A DNA stretch of 64,000 nucleotides from Odiellus spinosus. Taxonomy: Eukaryota > Arthropoda > Arachnida > Opiliones > Phalangiidae. Within the stretch, counting starts at the first letter, position 1. Each line of letters begins with the position of its first letter. The stretch lies in contig OY987237.1 of NCBI GenBank assembly GCA_963920705.1, positions 13,732,601 through 13,796,600 on the forward strand, written 5' to 3'. Of the stretch, positions 45,721-56,633 are shown in pieces. The translations under genes and the position numbers were made by a program. Below the pieces are notes generated by a model, which was not told where the DNA came from, ran no database searches, and saw nothing but the letters and a program-made list of their open reading frames with translations.

Positions 45721-46001
45721 CAAGGAGGATTAGACAAGGAGAAGAAATGTGGGGACGGCGCGGTTCCTAATGCGTCGGCCTAAACTCCCACTCTGGGAGA
45801 ACGGGGGTAGAGACGTTTCGTGGTAAAATGTTGTCGCGTGGGTAAAACGAATCCTTTATGAGACGCGCTAGCTAGCGACCACGTGACAACAGTTTACCTC
45901 GAGAATTTCCTATCCCCCCTTTCCACCCGAGTGGGAGGTTGGCTCTTCTCTCTCTAACTCAACGCAGCCCCACATTTCCTCTCCTTGTCTAATCCTCCTT
46001 G
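45721..46001 (-). mobile_element. MITE-H copy 2
   Basis: 281 bp, inverted ends CAAGGAGGATTAGACAAGGA, exact 7-bp TSD CTTTAAG at 45714-45720 and 46002-46008. Opposite orientation to copy 1. Retains CACGTG at 45880-45885 and the CCCACTCTGGGAGAACGGGG word. Confidence 0.88.
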
Positions 46002-46251
46002 CTTTAAGGTCGCGTCCATTTTTTATTTTCGTTTATATTTAAGAGGTTGCGCAACGATTTTGGTTCGAAATATATTATTAAAGGAGTCGTTTAATTTTGG
46101 AATTTTTTACAGGTTCAAAATTTTGAGATTAATTAGCTGTTTAAATAGCATATTTTACGTGACAAGGGCGTGGCACGTAACAATGATCTTTTTTAAGAGG
46201 ATAGTATTGTTACATTAACTGTATCCAGGCCCCTAGAAATATATGTTTAAG

Positions 46252-46573
46252 CAGAAGCCGATGAAACCCTCCTTTGAAGTCTACTACTCCAATGTTCCAT
46301 ATAGCGCTCCTCTCTGTATGGGTAAAATTCCCAATTTTACGAGTTAGAAGGGGTCTTACTTCATCCCCCCTGTCTTCGGAAAATTGGAAATTCTCTCTCT
46401 CCACAAACGACGACGTTTTTTGGACGAACTCCAAGGCTGCTAGAGATATTCGCTCGACGAACTCCCGCTCCGAAAACATCTACCGTTAGGAGGCGTTGAG
46501 AATAACCCATACAGAGAGGGGTAGACAAGACCAGGGAGTAATAGACTTCAAAGGAGGGTTTCATCGGCTTCTG
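46252..46573 (-). mobile_element. MITE-A copy 16
   Basis: 322 bp, exact TSD GTTTAAG at 46245-46251 and 46574-46580. Subfamily I with a deletion that fuses GGAGGCG to TTGAGAATAACC. Confidence 0.93.
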
Positions 46574-46580
46574 GTTTAAG

Positions 46581-47384
46581 ACAATACCAGATTCTGGGTC
46601 CCTCTTTCCTTGTCCTTCAAACTTGCGGGCGAATGGTATTTGTTTAAACTGTCTACAATAAAAAGCTGTCCTGCAGAACAGTTGAATAGTTTGAAATAAC
46701 GATTTTATCCGATTTAAACTGAGGAACTGTATCCGAGGGAAGTATTCGTGGAAAATAAAGTTCATTTTTGTCATATAATTCTATTTTAAAAACTGTAATA
46801 AATTCACTATTTTCATATTTAGGATTTTCTGAGCTCTTACACTTTTGCCTTTCATTGGAAACTTGTTTATTTTGAGATTTTAGATGGGATCTAGAATTCT
46901 CAGATCGCGCTAGATATTAAAGTCGAGAGGACAAAGCTACGGACATCATTGGTAGAAAGAAAAATAATCTCGTTCCCATTTCGGTACAGGGGGAAAAAGC
47001 TAGGAAAATCCCCAAACCAATTCCGAAGAACGGGGGAAAAACAGGGGGGAACCCAATGTCATTAACCAGAAATCACCTAGAGCTCCTCTATATATCGGTA
47101 AAGCCACCCAAACACTCCCGGAGTGAGCCCAACATTCTCCCGCAATGCCGCAATCGTTCTACCGACAAAAAAACAACAAAAAACAACCGGGGGGGGGGGG
47201 GGGGGTTTAAAGCTTAACTATATATACAAACACAATAGTGCCAATCGGTAAATAAATGTTGTTGAAAAGATTGTAAAGCCATCATTGGTGTTTCGTGCAA
47301 GATTGATATCTGATCCTAATCATTGCAATTATTAGCGCGATTCATTATCACAATTAAGAGGGATGCTCAGTTTGATGATATAAA
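46581..47384. other. unassigned stretch with a G run
   Basis: A run of 17 G at 47189-47205 follows A-rich sequence. No gene. Confidence 0.4.
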
Positions 47385-47966
47385 ATCATAAGCTTGGCTG
47401 GAGAGGCCTGCCGTTAAGGCGAGATCTCCACGAGACTTAACAATAACATCCGATTGGTCGCTGATCCACCAATACGAAGAAATTCAGAATCTCCATAAAT
47501 CCAGCTAAGCCTATTTTCAGGGTAGGTTTTTAATTGATTACTAGCATAAGTAGATGAAACCCTCCTTTGAAGTCTACTACTCTAATGTTCGATATAACGC
47601 ACCTCTCTGTATGGGTAAAATTCACGATTTTTCGAGATCGGAGGGGTCCTACTTCATACCCCCCTGTCTACGCAAAATTGGAAATTCTCTCTCTCCACAA
47701 ACGACGACAATTTTTTTGCCGAACTCCAAGGCTGCTAGAGGTATTCGCTCGACGAACTCCCGCTTCGAAAATATCTACCGTTAGGAGGCGTACGAATCGC
47801 GCTTTTTGAAACTAACCCATACAGAGAGGGGTAGACAAGACCAGGGAGTAATAGGCTTCAAAGGAGGGTTTCATCGGCTTCTGTTACTAGTTTAATATTT
47901 GCTTGTAATTTTAACTGGTTGATTAGGTCTAAGATAAGGAATCGAGAAAAAAATTCTGTTTTTAGG
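47385..47966. mobile_element. family E copy 6, with MITE-A copy 17 inside
   Basis: The left part has GATTGGTCGCTGATCC and AGCTAAGCCTATTTTCAGGG; the right part has AGTTTAATATTTGC and GATAAGGAATCGAGAAA. The usual GCATTCTCCCT end is replaced by MITE-B sequence, so E6 and B6 meet at a breakpoint near 47967. Confidence 0.65.
47545..47883 (-). mobile_element. MITE-A copy 17, inside family E
   Basis: 339 bp, exact TSD TTACTAG at 47538-47544 and 47884-47890. Subfamily II; the left terminus is CATAAGTAGATG, one base off the usual CAGAAG. Confidence 0.93.
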
Positions 47967-48087
47967 TTGAAACTGGTTCCCGAAGCAGTTTCGAGTAATC
48001 GTTTCTAGAAAAAGGGTTTCCCCGTTTACACGACTGCTTGCGGAGGAACCTTTTAAAAAGGTTTGAAACGACTATGAACGCGGCTTT
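47967..48087 (+). mobile_element. MITE-B copy 6, 3' half
   Basis: Begins in the middle of B (GAAACTGGTTCCCGAAGCAG) and runs to the normal terminus TATGAACGCGGC. Confidence 0.65.
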
Positions 48088-48832
48088 TAAAAAGTTGATA
48101 AAACGGTAAAATTAACAGAAATCTAACGATTAATCGTAAATAATAGCAAAATTTGATAATTTATTATCCGAGCCCTAATTATATCAAGTCATCATAAACT
48201 TAAGGTGGTAGGAGTGAGCTTTTATCGTGTGTTAATTTGACGGACTTAAAATGGTTCAATGTATTCTCGATCACCTAATAATTTACGGAATGTTCGTCTT
48301 TCTCGAACTTCTTCCTCGAAAAGTCGAAACTTTTATTTGGGAAAGAGACCGAGTCTTAAAATAGGAATGTAGATCCGAGGTTTTTTTTAGTCCCTTCGTT
48401 CTGTTAAGCTCTCTCTTACTTTCTTAGCTAAGTTTTGGGGAAAGTCTCGGGGTAAACCCAAGCAGCTAAGGCCTATACGAAGCTCTCCGTTAAAAGACGG
48501 AAACGGATTCCGAGTGAAAACAATTTAATTACGAAAAGACGAACGAGGGTCCCTTTCTTAGCCGGGCAGTCCTTTGGCAAGCGAGATTCGACCCCGAGTC
48601 TTTCTATATTCTCTTTTTTCTTTGTTCCTTTTATCTTTTTACATTAAGGAAGGATTTTTCCACCAATCGCCTGTTTTTCTTTTTACAGAAAGATTTCGGG
48701 AACTAGGGCGCCGAAAGTAAATTTCTTAGCGTATTTTAAACGTCAAATGTATTTGATAATCAATTGGTGAGATTAGACCTCAAAATCGATCATTTTGAAA
48801 TTTGAGTTTCCTAGTTGATAACTTAATTGACG
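48088..48832. other. unassigned stretch
   Basis: A 37-codon frame from ATG at 48251 (MVQCILDHLIIYGMF) has a good context but no other support. Confidence 0.4.
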
Positions 48833-49147
48833 CAGAAGCCGATGAAACCCTCCTTTGAAGTCTATTACTCCCGGGTCTTGTCTACCCCTCTCTGTATGGG
48901 TTAGTTTCAAAAAGCGCGATTCGTACGCCTCCTAACGGTAGATATTTTCGGAGTGGGAGTTCGTCCACCGAATATCTCTAGCAGCCTTGGAGTTCGTCAA
49001 AAAAACGTCGTCGTTTGTGGAGAGAGAATTTCCAATTTTCCGTAGACAGGGGGGTATGAAGTAGGACCTCTCCGATCTCGTAAAATTGTGAATTTTACCC
49101 ATACAGAGAGGAGCGTAGACTTCAAAGGAGGGTTTCATCTACTTCTG
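48833..49147 (+). mobile_element. MITE-A copy 18
   Basis: 315 bp, exact TSD ATTGACG at 48826-48832 and 49148-49154. Subfamily II, GTAGATG at the 3' end only; lost part of the arm beyond GAGGAGCG. Confidence 0.93.
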
Positions 49148-49154
49148 ATTGACG

Positions 49155-50210
49155 TTATAATGAAGAGAAATATTTAAAACTCGTTTTTATAAAGCCAAAA
49201 AATAAGTGAAATACTGAGAATTTAGGCCTATTTTATATTTGACCAATCTTAGGCATATGACGCACCAAAGAACGCGTATTTTCGCGCCTAATTCGAGATA
49301 GAATGGTTACAATTCTTAATGGAAATATAGAGAAAGAAATTTAAGGCCCGCGAACGTTGTCGATGAAGACTTAAGACTTTGAACAAAGAAAAGGTGCGTG
49401 TACCAATAAAAAAGATACAAATAAGTCCTAGTGAAAGGGGAAGAGGTAGTAAAGGGTGTAAGTCCTGGACGCGCGGTGGAGAAAAGGTTACGTGCTCCAA
49501 GTATGGAGAAAGAAGATTATCCAGCGCTAGGATGTAGAGACACGCTTACCACTCGTGTAAAAAGGAAGCTACTAGACACTACAATCAGAAACAGTTCGAG
49601 TTTACTATATATGATAAGTTACTAAAAACTTTTAACCTGTAACGGAATTCGTTTCGCGGTAGTAGAAAGGAGATATACGCTCGCAAATACTGATAATACA
49701 AACTGATTTGGATCGTAGTCGATTCCATCTTGAATAAGCGACACGGAAAGAACGGATTACCATCCTTTTATCTATGTTTCGTTTTAAGTGAGATATAACA
49801 GAGATTAGGATTGTTAAGTACTGAAAACTCAAACTGATTCAGACTTTTAAGAGATCCTCCACTTTCTACGTACGGAATCTCGTTAAAGCCGCTTAGCGGG
49901 AATTTCGCTTTGTCTTAAGAATGTTTAGGCTTAAGAAACGCCAAAAGTAGAAGTCGGAAAGAATACGAAAAAAGAAAAACGGCTGCGAGGAAAAACAAAG
50001 CTTTCCTCGCATCATCAGCGAAATTAAAATTTATCACAATTTTGCCCCAATTAATTAAATACAAAAAAAAAAAAAAAAAAAAAAAACAAGACTTTCTGAA
50101 AATTAGAAACGAAAATCCTTAAACAACTAATTTAAATTAATCATTTAATAAAAATAAATATTGTTTTACTATCTAAGTATTTTAATTTTCAACATAATTC
50201 AACCGTTCAT
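49155..50210. other. unassigned stretch with a poly(A) run
   Basis: 24 A at 50063-50086. A GCGCGGTGGAG...GTGCTCC hairpin-like patch at 49470-49500 weakly resembles that at 4385-4405; too short to call a SINE. Confidence 0.4.
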
Positions 50211-50547
50211 CAGAAGAAGATGAAACCCTCCTTTGAAGTCTACTACTCCAATGTTCCATATAGCGCTCCTCTCTGTATGGGTAAAATTCACAATTTTGCG
50301 AGTTAGAAGGGGTCCTACTTCATCCCCCCTGTCTACGGAAAATTGGAAATTCTCTCTCTCCACAAACGACGACGTTTTTTGGACGAACTCCGAGGCTGCT
50401 AGAGATATTCGCTCGACGAGCTCCCGCTCCGAAAACATCTACCGTTAGGAGGCGTACGAATCGCGCCTTTTGAGAATAACCCATACAGAGAGGGGTAGAC
50501 AAGACCCGGGAGTAATAGACTTCAAAGGAGGGTTTCATCGGCTTTTG
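50211..50547 (-). mobile_element. MITE-A copy 19
   Basis: 337 bp, exact TSD CGTTCAT at 50204-50210 and 50548-50554. Subfamily I; termini slightly worn (CAGAAGAAG, GGCTTTTG). Confidence 0.94.
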
Positions 50548-50581
50548 CGTTCATTTATAGAAATAAATAAACCGAGCCTAG

Positions 50582-50740
50582 GATAATGATGAATTATAGA
50601 ACTTGGCTTTCATATAAGAATAGTCTAACGGCAAACAGTTGCAAAAGATGTAACTAACAAAACCGCGCGAGGCATTGTTTGTTATATCTTTTGCCGTTAG
50701 AGGACGGTGATGAACTCCAGGTTACGTTATTCATATTAAT
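50582..50740. mobile_element. MITE-F copy 4, shortened
   Basis: GTCTAACGGCAAACAG at the left and TTTTGCCGTTAGAGGACGG then ATTCATATTAAT at the right. The middle is shorter than in copies 2 and 3. Confidence 0.65.
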
Positions 50741-51494
50741 TTGTAAAGATTGGTTACAGTTGGCGAAAAAAACCTGACATCTCGGTACTGTATCCCTAAA
50801 ATTTCTAACTTCCCGGATTCTCGGTATCATTAATTACTTCTTTGTTTAGACTATTAGTCTTGAATGAATCGCCATTGGAGAGCGCAAGCTCCGTCATTTC
50901 GATAAAGAGGAACTACTGCCTGTCGTACGTGTAGAAATCTCTAACGGATATTCGGAGAACCTAAGCCTAATATAAAAAGTCTGACACACAAACTCGTTTT
51001 CATGGCATTACCCTCCCTTACATAATCATTTTCATTAGCTGATCTAATTGCCCGTATCCTAATGTTAACACGAATAGGGTTGAGACAAGGCGGGAGTCTA
51101 AATCTTCCGAGAACAGGAGGGATAGGAGTTCGTTCGACTCAAAAACAACTGAACGCCATACAGCTAGCATGATTCGAAGGGTCCGGAAATCAGCTCCTAA
51201 GAATTAAAGGGAAGGTGACACGAAAATAATTGGCAGAACTTCATGGACTTTAATATCTCCTTTTTCTCGAATAGTAAAAATCAGCGGATCTCAAAAGAGT
51301 ACAAGCTTTAATAGCGCTATATAGAAAATAATGCAAGCCTATCGCCAAGACATAATTTTTGGAGAAGAACGTGAGAGCCATCTCGTGGTGAAAATTAATC
51401 AGAAGATTTAGGAAGCGAGATACGAATAATAGGGCTGCATTGCCATGGCTAAGCCTTGGCTAAAAGAGAATACTTATGTATAAAAACATAAAAC
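50741..51494. other. unassigned stretch
   Basis: TTAA then AGGGAAGGTGACACG at 51204 looks like a TTAA-type MITE end; a partner AATCTCTCT-TTAA near 52050 is possible. Confidence 0.4.
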
Positions 51495-51831
51495 CAGAAG
51501 GCGATGAAACCCTCCTTTGAAGTCTATTACTCCCTGGTCTTGTTTACCCCTCTCTGTATGGGTTATTCTCAAAAGGCGCGATCCGTACGCCTCCTAACGG
51601 TAGATGTTTTCGGAGCGAGAGCTCGTCGAGCGAATATCTCAAGCAGCCTCGGAGTTCGTCCAAAAAACGTCGTCGTTTGTGGAGAGAGAGAATTTCCAAT
51701 TTTCCGTAGACAGAGGGGATGAAGTAGGACCCCTTCTAACTCGTAAAATTGTGAATTTTACCCATACAGAGAGGAGCGCTATATGGAACATTGGAGTAGT
51801 AGACTTCAAAGGAGGGTTTCATCGGCTTCTG
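51495..51831 (+). mobile_element. MITE-A copy 20
   Basis: 337 bp, exact TSD ATAAAAC at 51488-51494 and 51832-51838. Subfamily I, 5' terminus CAGAAGGCG. Confidence 0.95.
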
Positions 51832-51838
51832 ATAAAAC

Positions 51839-52522
51839 TTATTAATTACAGAAGAGGTTTAATTTTAAAACTATAACTTTAGGGGATAGTTAATTATAAT
51901 TATAGTTTACTGTAATTTCAATATTAGCCTTGATTCCTTAGTAATATTTCAATTTAATAAGCTGGTATAAGAACGGTTAATTATATTTTTAAAAACTTAC
52001 ATCTACTCATTTTACTTCAAATAGGATTAAAATGCACTTAATTTTGATCTTCAATCTCTCTTTAAAAAGAAGAAAAAGGTGGAGTAAGGGGAATAAGCGG
52101 CTCTCCGTCATTTCTTCCTAAGATACGTATACTTTGATTCAAGATCAGTTTTCACACGTTGTCAAAGCCTAGGCGAAATTATACGTTATATTAAACCTAA
52201 TACGAAAAAATAGTCCTTAGCCACTTTTCCAGTCGGGCGAGTTAAAGTCTCCGTACGCGAGGGCGTAGCTCGCCCTCAGGTGGTTCTAGAGAAAGATGGA
52301 GGTCTCTGATCCAATTTAGGATCAGAGTTTTTCCTTCTCTTCGGCAAGAAGATTGGAAGGTGGGAGGTCAGAGGGTATAAAGAATGGTATAAGAACGACA
52401 CCACCAAGCTAAAAACCAGACTGTGATGCACCCAACGCCGGTCTTTTTTTTTTTTTTTTTTTTTTGGTTGGCCCGGGGGCCTGACTTTGGCCCATCTCTT
52501 ATTAGAATAAAAGAGGTTGTAG
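51839..52522. other. unassigned stretch with a poly(T) run
   Basis: 22 T at 52444-52465. No gene signals of its own. Confidence 0.4.
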
Positions 52523-52750
52523 CTATAGGAAGGGAGACCTTCTGTTGTTTTTCTCGCTATTCCTATATATAGTTTGATGATCAATCGATTCTCTAGGAAT
52601 CGCCAACGCCAGAATTCGAGACACAATGGACATACCAATCATTGATAGAACAAAAATCAACACTGAGATAATTAAAGCAATCGTCCGAACAATCTCCCAA
52701 ATTCCAAATGTTGTATTCCCACAACGAATGTGTTGGGAGTATAAAAACAT
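52523..52750 (-). CDS. small open frame with one predicted membrane helix, unrecognised
   Basis: ATG at 52750 opens 75 codons. Residues 24-43 (IALIISVLIFVLSMIGMSIV) form an uninterrupted hydrophobic stretch of helix length, followed by a charged tail (PRESIDHQTIYRNSEKNNRR). The start context is weak (C at -3) and no promoter is visible. A GGTATGT donor-like word lies inside, so a spliced form is possible. No family recognised; may be chance. Confidence 0.18.
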   Translation of the reverse strand: MFLYSQHIRCGNTTFGIWEIVRTIALIISVLIFVLSMIGMSIVSRILALAIPRESIDHQTIYRNSEKNNRRSPFL

Positions 52751-52872
52751 CAGCGATAAAAAGGGAAAATATTAATTAAAAATTAATTCGGAATCTTCAC
52801 GCAAACAATAATAGAACTCGAAATTTCAAACAATTATTCGACTAAGTTTTGTTTTAATTAAGTTAATCAGAT

Positions 52873-53724
52873 CAGGCTTGCCACAGTTTTTTCAGATTCA
52901 AATTCCCTGACCTTTTCCAACGATTTTCCCTGACCTTTTCCAACGATTTTCCCTGACCTTTTCCAACGATTTTCCCTGACCTTTTCCAACGATTTTCCCT
53001 GACCTTTTCCAACGATTTTCCCTGACCTTTTCCAACGATTTTCCCTGACCTTTTCCAACGATTTTCCCTGACCTTTTCCAACGATTTTCCCTGACCTTTT
53101 CCAACGATTTTCCCTGACCTTTTCCAACGATTTTCCCTGACCTTTTCCAACGATTTTCCCTGACCTTTTCCAACGATTTTCCCTGATCTTTTCCAACGAT
53201 TTTCCCTGACCTTTTCCAACGATTTTCCCTGACCTTTTCCAACGATTTTCCCTGACCTTTTCCAACGATTTTCCCTGACCTTTTCCAACGATTTTCCCTG
53301 ACCTTTTCCAACGATTTTCCCTGACCTTTTCCAACGATTTTCCCTGACCTTTTCCAACGATTTTCCCTGACCTTTTCCAACGATTTTCCCTGACCTTTTC
53401 CAACGATTTTCCCTGACCTTTTCCAACGATTTTCCCTGACCTTTTCCAACGATTTTCCCTGACCTTTTCCAACGATTTTCCCTGGCTGTTTCAGCTAATA
53501 CTACTCAATTTTTAATTTACATAATTGCGTTCGCCAAACTTTCTGCACGCGTATCTTTGTTCTAATCTACACGTATACAAATGACACGGTCAATTTCAAA
53601 TCTTTTCTGCAGATAATGATCTTAATTTCCAAGCTTCTTGAAAGATCATTAAATTCCCTGACTTTTTTTGTTCATTTTCAAATACCCTGACTTTTCCCTG
53701 TTTTCCCAAACCTGTGGCAACCCT
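52873..53724 (+). mobile_element. family D copy 6, strongly expanded
   Basis: CAGGCTTGCCACAG to CTGTGGCAACCCT, 852 bp. About 575 bp is the 23-bp array. The rest follows D1 (ACACGGTCAATTTC, CTTGAAAGATC). The long minus-strand frames here exist only because 23-bp units without stops stay open in all frames. Confidence 0.88.
52911..53485. repeat. 23-bp minisatellite, 25 units
   Basis: Unit CCTTTTCCAACGATTTTCCC plus TGA, in perfect register from 52911 to the last unit at 53463. I saw only a C-to-T change near 53187 and a change at the last unit's edge. Near identity implies recent expansion. Confidence 0.97.
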
Positions 53725-54071
53725 TAATATTAATTTTAAGTCAAAATATAGGGTTCTATAAAACATCAAAACCATCAAAGAAACGTGGGTGAAGTTTATT
53801 TTGTCATAAACTAAATATAAATTAAAAACGTTTAAACCGATTCATGCATAAATAATGAGATAAAATAAAAATGCAGCGTTTTTATATTCAAAGAAAGAAA
53901 AGAACCCTCTGATAAACAAAACAAACTCCCACAAGTCTCGCATCATCCCGTTGTTTATATATGTAAATAAAATACCATTATATCTAAAGAGGACTCCATT
54001 TACAAGTTCAATATTTATAAACAGGCTTAAAACAAATCGAAAAAATCCAGTGAAGGGGAAGTTAAAAGAAC
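53725..54071. other. unassigned AT-rich stretch
   Basis: Nothing recognised. Confidence 0.4.
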
Positions 54072-54408
54072 CAGAAGCCGATGAAACCCTCCTTTGAAGT
54101 CTATTACTCCCGGGTCTTGTCTACCCCTCTCTGTATGGGTTATTCTCAAAAGGCGCGATTGGTACGCCTCCTAACGGTAGATGTTTTCGGAGCGGGAGTT
54201 CGTCGAGCGAATATTTCTAGCAGCCTTGGAGTTCGTTCAAAAAACGTCGTCGTTTGTGGAGAGAGAGAATTTCCAATTTTCCGTAGACAGGGGGGATGAA
54301 GTAGGACCCCTTCTAACTCGTAAAATTGGGAATTTTACCCATACAGAGAGGAGCGCTATATGGAACATTGGAGTAGTAGACTTCAAAGGAGGGTTTCATC
54401 GGCTTCTG
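54072..54408 (+). mobile_element. MITE-A copy 21
   Basis: 337 bp, subfamily I. Flanks AAAGAAC and AAATAAC match at 6 of 7 positions. Confidence 0.94.
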
Positions 54409-55619
54409 AAATAACTTAAAACGTACGTTTATGTTTCTTGAAGATAAATTCAAAAGAAACAGAGACAGGCTTGAATAGATACAGAATGCACAATTTCAGT
54501 TTAAAACAAAAAGAATTAGAATTGCTTTAGATCTTAAGAGTTCGAACTTTTTTAAAATCGTTCATTTTTTCAATAAAAGGAAAACTTGGAGCTAAAAATG
54601 GATCAGCTTTTTAATTTATTTTCGGAATCATCACGCCAATAAACGCATTCGAGTATATTTTCGGAATTTTAGAGACGTTTTTGGTGTTTAATTAATTAAT
54701 TAATTAATTAATTAATTAATTTCTTAAGTTTGTTAAAATTTCAATAAAAGTAAATATAAATTCGGACCAATCATATTATTACAACCTTCAACAGCGCTTG
54801 AAATGTCCTAACATTAAAAGAATAGACCAACGTTGAGATATTTATTATACTCAAAATTTCGGGTGTAAATTCTGAAAATAAATTTAAAAGCCGTTTCATT
54901 TTTAGATCGTAGTTAAAATCTTATTAGGATTGTTACTTCAAAAACCTGGTCTTATATTATAATTTGCCATGGTTCTTGTCAAATCCGGAACGGGGGTAGG
55001 TAAGACGGATTAAGAGAACTACAGCTTGGGCATCAAGCTTTGGGGGTCCCGACCCTAGAGAGCGACCTATAACCCGATTACTAAGGTTAAAAAGGTATTA
55101 AGTCAATTTAAGATCAAAACAGGTTTTCGAATTTTACACTGTAGTAAGCTTAGTATAATATATAAAAGAAGTGGAATCGCTACAGATAGACTGGGATATG
55201 CTGAAGAGCATGTTGAGATTTGGCATGGTCCTTGAACTTCTCCCAAAGGGGGCCATCAATAATTTTTTTTTTTGTATCCTCTAAACTTGACCCCCTGTTT
55301 TTTATTTTCTTGCCCAACTTAGCCACCTGTTCCTTCCCAATATTTTTACCCCTTTTTTTTGGACAGTAGCATATAAAAGCGGACGTCCCGCTCTCAAATA
55401 ATTAGATTGAACTTGGCTCTAGGCCCTCATACTCATCTACTTCTGCCAGGCATTACTTGCGCCGACTCCGAGAATTAACCTGAAAATTTCCGGCCAAGCT
55501 ATGTCCTGTTAGACTAGCTTTCAGAAACTTAGCATAACTTAGCAGGTTATGCCTATGTTAGATTTTAAACCCCCTTTTTTCCCTTCTATATATATTTTTA
55601 GTCATTTACTCAGTATAAC
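54409..55619. other. unassigned stretch with a TTAA simple repeat
   Basis: A TTAA tetranucleotide run at 54688-54722. The region 55250-55400 has C/T-rich runs. No gene. Confidence 0.45.
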
Positions 55620-55956
55620 CAGAAGCCTATGAAACCCTCCTTTGAAGTCTACTACTCAAATGATCCATATAGCGCTCCTCTCTGTATGGGTAGAATTCCC
55701 AATTTTACGAGATCGGAGGGGTCCTACTTCATACCCCCTGTCTACGGAAAATTGGAAATTCTCTCTCTCCACAAACGACGACGTTTTTTTGACGAACTCC
55801 AAGGCTGCTAGAGATATTCGCTGGACGAACTCCCGCTCCGAAAATATCTACCGTTAGGAGGCGTACGAATCGCGCTTTTTGAAACTAACCCATATAGAGA
55901 GGGGTAGACAAGACCAGGGAGTAATAGACTTCAAAGGAGGGTTTCATCGGCTTCTG
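55620..55956 (-). mobile_element. MITE-A copy 22
   Basis: 337 bp, subfamily II. Flanks GTATAAC and GTTTAAC match at 6 of 7 positions. Confidence 0.94.
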
Positions 55957-56402
55957 GTTTAACTTTTGTTTTGGACTAACTTCTTCGTTATTTATGCCCA
56001 AAATAACTTAGACAATTTTTCATCTATTTAAATCGTTCCGGTCGTCTTACTTGACGAAGAAAACGCGGATATTAGTTATCAAACCTTTAGATACCTTCAT
56101 GAGTACGCGGTAACCACAGGTCCTATAAAATACATTTTTTTCAAGTTACTATATTTGTACCTCGAGAGAATTGGTAACCCGGTCGACGATAGGTCGTCGC
56201 ACGCAGGGACCTATACATTAAGTTGCAACCTAAGAACGGAATTAAATTCGCGTAGGAAAACAGATTTTTCTTTGGGATTTCAATGTTTTTTCAAGTTTGT
56301 AATTTAGGAACTATAGGAAAGGGTACGTGTATTAAAGACCCGCCTGAATAGCTTAGCCTGGTATATAGAAAAGTTTGCTCGGAGAGGGATTAGGGGCCCG
56401 AA
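55957..56402. other. unassigned stretch, TATATAGA near its end
   Basis: GC-richer patch near 56160-56210. TATATAGA at 56362-56369 precedes the frame at 56403. Confidence 0.35.
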
Positions 56403-56633
56403 ATGGTTTTAGTTGGGGACTTCTTTTTCTCCCTCTTAGATATACGCTTACTTCTTCAGCTAAAACCCAGTACCACCCAAGCTATATACACCGACTTTGC
56501 CATTACCATAGCAACGACTCCTTTCTCCAATCGCCTCTCTATTGTCACGATCATTTACAGTTTTCAGTATACTTTCCTAGCTGCTATAGCGTGCCTTAAT
56601 TTAAGCGCCGTTCGCACTCATTCAAGTATATAA
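56403..56633 (+). CDS. small hydrophobic open frame, unrecognised
   Basis: ATG in context GAAATGG, 76 codons. Residues 1-20 (MVLVGDFFFSLLDIRLLLQL) and about 45-66 are hydrophobic. A TATA-like word lies 34-41 bp upstream of the ATG, which would leave a very short leader. The DNA is pyrimidine-rich, which alone can create hydrophobic frames. No motif recognised. Confidence 0.15.
   Translation: MVLVGDFFFSLLDIRLLLQLKPSTTQAIYTDFAITIATTPFSNRLSIVTIIYSFQYTFLAAIACLNLSAVRTHSSI

Noticed and set aside
46361-46774. 137-codon minus-strand frame
   Set aside because: A MITE-A copy 16 frame extended into flank; no independent coding signals.
48251-48364. 37-codon frame MVQCILDHLIIYGMF
   Set aside because: Good ATG context but too short; no promoter, splice or conservation evidence.
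52867-53472. Long minus-strand frames (up to 201 codons) with a KVRENRWKRSGKIVGKGQGK repeat
   Set aside because: They are translations of the 23-bp minisatellite; a 23-bp unit without stops stays open in every frame. No start context or non-repeat coding sequence.
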